Shown here: positions 5,351-9,474 of the stretch, piece after piece
How positions within the stretch are numbered: the stretch's first letter is position 1
Layout of the letters: each line of letters begins with the position of its first letter
Translations under genes and position numbers: made by a program
Assembly: GCA_937969485.1 (NCBI GenBank)
Contig: CALBVQ010000223.1
Coordinates: 1 to 9,474 of the forward strand
From: an uncultured Saprospiraceae bacterium
GTDB lineage: Bacteria > Bacteroidota > Bacteroidia > Chitinophagales > Saprospiraceae
Reading direction: 5' to 3'
Length of the DNA: 9,474 bases
Notes under the pieces: model-generated
What the model saw: only the letters and a program-made list of their open reading frames with translations
Told to the model about the DNA's origin: nothing
Database searches by the model: none

Positions 5351-7759
5351 TTATTTAACTATAACTAGTTTCTTCACTGATAAGTTTGAATAGTCCTCTG
5401 ATTCAATCTCAATAAAATACTGTCCTGCCGAAATTGAAGATACATCAAGTGTGGTAGAATTTGTATTTACCAAGCTTCTTTGCATAAGTTTTCTGCCTTG
5501 TAAATCTATTACCCGAATCACTCCGGTTATATTCAAATCTAAATTAACATACACTTCACTTGATGCAGGATTAGGATAGACCTCTGAGATTAACGATTCA
5601 ATCTCATTTGTCGAAACGACATCTCTCACTCCTTTACCAATAGCGTAATCACCTGGTTGTGCAAACTCTATTTCTACCGAGCCTGCTCCATCAACAGGGT
5701 TAAATTTGATTAATTTAGCATCGAGTGGCTCCCACCTGACCGAGGCATCTGGTCTGTAAAATAGTAAAATCGAATCTTCGCTAACTACAGTCAACGGGTA
5801 ATCTAAGTCATTAGGTGACTTTCCCTCATATGGGAATTTCAGCGTCAATTCGTAATCTCCCGGATAATCTCCTAGAACCCTCCAGTAATGCTTATTATTT
5901 AGCTCCAGATCTCCATCAACTATATTATCATCTGGTGCTCCCAAAATATGCTCTACTCTAGCATTCAACTCCGCAGTTAAACTTTCAACCTTAAAACTTA
6001 TGTCTGTCCTATCGAAGGTTTTCACGCCTGTATCAGAGATTACTCTATCATGAGCAAGCCTTGCTTGATTCAATAGATTATCTTTGTTAAACACCACCCT
6101 TTTTACATCAAAATCAGTTGTAACATCCACAGTTGAATACTTGCCACTTGCCTCAATCATCTGCATCTCTACTTCCCCATTAAAGCCGTATAGATGTAGA
6201 CTCAGCGGAGTCTCATTGTGAATATTATCAGTACCGTACAGCTTTTGTTGAACATACACTGTTGTTTCATATGTTCCATTACCCATATTTTCCGACTTTA
6301 TTGAATCTTCAACAAATACCGAAAAGCCTGGATTTAATACCCAAGCATCAAAAAAAGGTTTCATGTCAACCCCAGTAGTTTCCGTTAGCTGATCTTGGAA
6401 TTTTTGAGCATCTAAGTGACTATAGGCATAATTTTCTAGGATCGCTCTCATACCCTTGCTAAATAGAGTGTCACCTAGATAGCCTCTCATATTATGAATC
6501 ACACTTGCGCCTTTTCTGTAGGTATGGGTACCATAAGTAAATTCGTTCGGCATGTTGGATAAAGCTCGAAACTCATTGTCATCGATGTGTGCACTTCTCA
6601 ATACGTAGGAGTGATTGCTTTTTACAACATCTAGAAATTCATCTTTCCCGTCAAGACATTCAGCTGTAAGGTGATAGCCATACTCAGCCGGACCTTCCTT
6701 GATCCACATATCTCTTTCAGTGCTCAATGTGATAAGATTCCCAAACCAGTTATGTGTCAACTCATGCGACATTAATCTAGTATTACTACTTGCACTACCA
6801 TTAATCGACGATAAAGGATAAGCAATGTGAGTAGGATGTTCCATTGCACCAACTGTTGTTGCAACATAACCAACTCGCTCCCATACATACGGGCCGTACC
6901 AACTCTCAATACAGTCAAGAGCTGCAGGTAAATTGCCCATGGAACCCTTCATTGCAGTTGTATCTGCTGGTTTTGCCATTAATTTGATATCTATTGTCCC
7001 ATATTTACCTTCATGTTGACTCCACAAGGTGCGATAATCGGCAATTGTTATGCTTGTTTGATAAGTCGTCACAGGCTGCTCCATTACATAGGTAGTGGTA
7101 GCAGTTCCATCTCCATGATCAACGATTCCTACTTCGGTGCCTATTGAATGTGCCTCTTTTGAAGCATCATGCTTCATTATGATCTCATAAGTAGACCTTT
7201 CCTTAAAATTATCAAAACATGGAAACCAACCTCTTCCGAAGTTATGAGGGTTTGCAGCAATTCCTATTCCCAAATTATAAAAATATCCACTTTCGTAAAC
7301 CAATCCTCCAAAACCTGAAGCATCCCTTTTGGGATTACCTTGATAATAAACCTGAACATCAAACTGATCACCACTATTCGCTGTAAAAGGAAGAGCCGCT
7401 ACAATTTGTAAACCGTCGTAAATAAAGGTAGTTTCTTGGCCATCCACAAAAATACTATCAACAATTAAATCTAATAAATCTAGCGTTATGCTTTTTACCT
7501 CGTCCATCTTCGATACAACACTTACAGTGGTATTAGCAGTTAAGTAAGGAGGTGCAGTTAAATCAGCGTCAATTTTATAGTTGAGAACATCAATCGTATC
7601 ACTTCTTAAACCATCCGTATCCACATCCATCATCATTGAAAAACCAGGAGCATGTTTAAATTCAGCAGAATGACCATGACATGACACTGGGTAATCTATT
7701 TGGGTGTAACCCACAGAACAAAAAAACATAAACGAGAAAACAAGTAAAATTCGATTCAT
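5351..7759 (-). CDS. Secreted M1-family zinc aminopeptidase with type IX sorting domain
   Basis: This metallopeptidase should remove N-terminal residues from peptides outside the cell or on its surface. The 802-residue product begins with a signal peptide (MNRILLVFSFMFFCSVGYTQ). The M1 N-terminal beta domain follows, then the catalytic domain. The zinc site is HELTH (332-336) with the third ligand E355 exactly 18 residues later (WIKEGPAEY). The probable transition-state tyrosine is Y414 in TYRKG. The exopeptidase motif, usually GAMEN, is GAMEH here (304-308). AWVLNPGFSVF is the usual end of the catalytic region. The last ~78 residues (725-802, from SEVYPNPASSEVYVN to KKLVIVK) form a type A type IX secretion sorting domain, which is cleaved on export. 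The ATG start is well placed before the signal peptide. It is the first gene of a likely two-gene unit with the AsmA-like gene and is divergent from the lipoprotein gene. Confidence 0.95.
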   Translation of the reverse strand: MNRILLVFSFMFFCSVGYTQIDYPVSCHGHSAEFKHAPGFSMMMDVDTDGLRSDTIDVLNYKIDADLTAPPYLTANTTVSVVSKMDEVKSITLDLLDLIVDSIFVDGQETTFIYDGLQIVAALPFTANSGDQFDVQVYYQGNPKRDASGFGGLVYESGYFYNLGIGIAANPHNFGRGWFPCFDNFKERSTYEIIMKHDASKEAHSIGTEVGIVDHGDGTATTTYVMEQPVTTYQTSITIADYRTLWSQHEGKYGTIDIKLMAKPADTTAMKGSMGNLPAALDCIESWYGPYVWERVGYVATTVGAMEHPTHIAYPLSSINGSASSNTRLMSHELTHNWFGNLITLSTERDMWIKEGPAEYGYHLTAECLDGKDEFLDVVKSNHSYVLRSAHIDDNEFRALSNMPNEFTYGTHTYRKGASVIHNMRGYLGDTLFSKGMRAILENYAYSHLDAQKFQDQLTETTGVDMKPFFDAWVLNPGFSVFVEDSIKSENMGNGTYETTVYVQQKLYGTDNIHNETPLSLHLYGFNGEVEMQMIEASGKYSTVDVTTDFDVKRVVFNKDNLLNQARLAHDRVISDTGVKTFDRTDISFKVESLTAELNARVEHILGAPDDNIVDGDLELNNKHYWRVLGDYPGDYELTLKFPYEGKSPNDLDYPLTVVSEDSILLFYRPDASVRWEPLDAKLIKFNPVDGAGSVEIEFAQPGDYAIGKGVRDVVSTNEIESLISEVYPNPASSEVYVNLDLNITGVIRVIDLQGRKLMQRSLVNTNSTTLDVSSISAGQYFIEIESEDYSNLSVKKLVIVK

Positions 7760-7908
7760 TACACTAATTGTTTAAAATGCTAAAATACGTAAAATAATAA
7801 AACTTGATATGTCCAAAAATTGCGAAACAACGTTTTGTATTCTTAAAGCGTTATACTATCAACTATATACTTACTTAAAAAGATGGATTAAATTCCTGAA
7901 GTGTCCAT

Positions 7909-8715
7909 ATGATATTAATTAACAGAACGATTCTTTATTTTCTAATTTTTGTAACCGCAATATTTTCTACGACTTCTTGCAGTTTCAATGAGTTCCAAGA
8001 TCCTTCTACGATCGTAGATATAGCCAACGAGATAGAGTTAAGGCTTGTCCCAGATTTACAGAATGATACCCGCTTAGAATGGCTGATTACAACGAAAGAC
8101 AACAAGTACTGTAATGATGCAATTTTACATACTGAAATTGTGGACGTTCCTTCTAGATATGAGTTACAAATTCAAGGAATTGACAATCCTGTCAACTGCC
8201 AACCGTTCAATGCGTATGTGAGCTCAACTGAGAAATTTAATTCTATTGATAATGTGCGATTTCAAATCGTTTTCCCTAACAACCTTACTTCTGAAATTTC
8301 TATCATTAGAGAAAATAATAGATTCGTTTTGTCAAGCAGTGAACAAGAATATTTTTCATTTACTCAGCAGGAACTACTGCTATTTAACAAGCTGACATTT
8401 TGGGCTGGAATAAATACAGATTCTGATGAAGAATATGAACAGTTTTCTGAAATGATAACAAGTATCAAAAATTCTTACCAATCAAATAATTTACCTTTCG
8501 GAAATTATGGCTACGTCAAAAAAATAGCCGATCAAGAAATTGTAGTCAATCCTCAGACTTTACTTTCATACGATCAGACTCGGTCCTTTCAGATGTCCGA
8601 TGAAATAGATTACAGTAAAGTGCTTGACCAATTACAGACCACCATTGCTGAGTATAGACTACAAAACCCTGAACAAGACTTTTTTGTTGCTACTTCTCAA
8701 GGTGATGTTTTGTAA
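7909..8715 (+). CDS. Putative lipoprotein of unknown family
   Basis: I do not recognise this 268-residue protein. It starts with a basic residue and a hydrophobic segment (about 8-19) ending in TTSC, with C24 as the likely lipidated cysteine. This is a weak but usable Bacteroidota-type lipobox, because the -3 position is T rather than L. The mature part is acidic and seems beta-rich up to about residue 150, with only two further cysteines, C68 (KYCND) and C97 (VNCQP), which could form a disulfide in the periplasm. The C-terminal part is more helical (DYSKVLDQLQTTIAEYRLQNPEQD) and ends DFFVATSQGDVL. The ATG at 7909 is the only start that keeps the whole signal segment. It is divergent from the M1 peptidase across 149 bp, in which I see no convincing promoter. 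Export as a lipoprotein is an inference; no function is proposed. Confidence 0.75.
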   Translation: MILINRTILYFLIFVTAIFSTTSCSFNEFQDPSTIVDIANEIELRLVPDLQNDTRLEWLITTKDNKYCNDAILHTEIVDVPSRYELQIQGIDNPVNCQPFNAYVSSTEKFNSIDNVRFQIVFPNNLTSEISIIRENNRFVLSSSEQEYFSFTQQELLLFNKLTFWAGINTDSDEEYEQFSEMITSIKNSYQSNNLPFGNYGYVKKIADQEIVVNPQTLLSYDQTRSFQMSDEIDYSKVLDQLQTTIAEYRLQNPEQDFFVATSQGDVL

Positions 8716-8718
8716 GGA

Positions 8719-8766
8719 AACTACTATTTAATATTGAATTGGCGTTCGCCAGCGGTAGTTACCAAT
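8719..8766. other. GC-rich structured gap between convergent genes
   Basis: Several mutually exclusive pairings are visible: TTGGC/GCCAG around a GTTC loop (8739-8752), ATTGG (8738-8742) with CCAAT (8762-8766), AACTAC (8719-8724) with GTAGTT (8755-8760), and GGTA/TACC (8754-8763). It lies where a bidirectional terminator for the lipoprotein and aldolase genes would be expected. However, there is no clear T-run on either side, so termination is only a guess. Confidence 0.3.
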
Positions 8767-8789
8767 GCGCCCCACACCTTTCCGCGGGA

Positions 8790-9474
8790 TTATGCAATCT
8801 TATTCTCCAAGACGCGTATTAATTCATCAATCATTTCGTCAGATTGATCTTTATGAGTAACAAAACGCATAGTCTCTCCACTAATTGGTTTTGCTAAAAT
8901 ATTATTATTGTTGAGTTTTTTGATGAAGTCTTCAGAGCTGATACCATCCAGATCGAATACTATGATATTCGTATGGACAGGCGCAACACTCTTGACGTAA
9001 GAAAGGCGGCTTAAAACTTCGCCTATTTTCTTCGCTCTATCGTTGTCAATCTTTAATCTATCTACATTGTTTTTTAAGGCGAACAGCCCTCCAGCAGCGA
9101 TAATACCTGCTTGTCGCATACCACCTCCCATTACCTTTCTAAACTTTCTAGCCCGCTTAATTAAAGACTTTTCTCCCAGAAGCAACGAGCCAACTGGTGC
9201 CCCCAGACCTTTAGACAAACATATGCTTATAGTATCAAAATACTTTCCGACCTCTTGAGTTGTTTCAGCGGTTTCTACGAGAACATTAAATAAACGTGCA
9301 CCATCTAAATGCAGTGCAAGATTCTTTTCTCTTGTCAACTCATAGATTGGTTTTATTTCATCCAAAGTATAGTATGACCCGCCAGCCTTGTTACAAGAAT
9401 TTTCCAATACTACCATCCTAGTATTAGGCAACCAATCATAGTCTGGCCTGATTGCTTCCTCTACTTGACTCGCT
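8790..9474 (-). CDS. ltaE: Low-specificity L-threonine aldolase, 5' end outside window
   Basis: This PLP-dependent enzyme cleaves L-threonine or L-allo-threonine to glycine and acetaldehyde in the cytosol. The visible 227 residues are the C-terminal two thirds of a protein usually about 340 long. The frame stays open to the window edge and reads EEAIRPDYDWLPNTRMVVLEN, typical family sequence, so the TTG at 9431 is an internal codon and not the start. Visible motifs, counted from the first full codon, are ENSCNKAGG (24-32), HLDGARLFN (55-63; D57 faces the PLP ring nitrogen) and SKGLGAPVGS (87-96), with K88 the Schiff-base lysine. The stop is TAA at 8790-8792. It converges on the lipoprotein gene with a 74-bp gap. 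The identification is firm. The promoter and true start are not in view. Confidence 0.93.
   Translation of the reverse strand, partial: ASQVEEAIRPDYDWLPNTRMVVLENSCNKAGGSYYTLDEIKPIYELTREKNLALHLDGARLFNVLVETAETTQEVGKYFDTISICLSKGLGAPVGSLLLGEKSLIKRARKFRKVMGGGMRQAGIIAAGGLFALKNNVDRLKIDNDRAKKIGEVLSRLSYVKSVAPVHTNIIVFDLDGISSEDFIKKLNNNNILAKPISGETMRFVTHKDQSDEMIDELIRVLENKIA

Noticed and set aside
9043..9258. 71-codon plus-strand frame inside the threonine aldolase gene
   Set aside because: It lies opposite the catalytic region of the aldolase, whose reading is certain.
9429..9431. TTG as the start of the threonine aldolase
   Set aside because: The frame continues upstream with family-typical sequence to the window edge, so this is an internal leucine codon.

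Overview
The window reads as part of a Bacteroidota chromosome. The evidence is a secreted protein ending in a type IX secretion (Por) sorting domain, AT-rich DNA, few Shine-Dalgarno sites, and two matches to the Bacteroidota -7 promoter box TAnnTTTG. No phage, CRISPR, transposase, rRNA or tRNA was seen. Most genes belong to known housekeeping or envelope families. The unusual material is in the intergenic DNA.

Layout: (1) 1-176 is a cluster of short repeat modules, here called A, B and C. (2) 304-2094 (-) is lepA, encoding elongation factor 4. (3) 2273-2785 (+) is a divergently transcribed YdeI/OmdA-like protein. (4) 2786-3346 is a gene-free stretch carrying second copies of modules A, B and C in a different order, including a 176-bp element with inverted ends. 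(5) 3347-5335 (-) is an AsmA-like membrane-anchored protein whose frame has no ATG, GTG or TTG ahead of its membrane anchor. (6) 5351-7759 (-) is a secreted M1-family zinc aminopeptidase with a C-terminal type IX sorting domain. Its stop codon lies 15 nt upstream of the AsmA-like frame, so the two are probably one transcript. (7) 7909-8715 (+) is a putative lipoprotein of unknown family. (8) 8716-8789 is a short GC-rich structured gap. (9) 8790-9474 (-) is a low-specificity threonine aldolase cut off by the window edge.

The genes do not form one obvious pathway. The clearest functional link is the M1 peptidase/AsmA-like pair, both acting at the cell envelope. The repeat modules flank the lepA/ydeI-like pair in the same orientation, and their rearranged order is the observation most worth following. 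Three TTG codons that could be read as starts (2267, 5161, 9431) are not the best starts for their genes; better ones are given in the entries.
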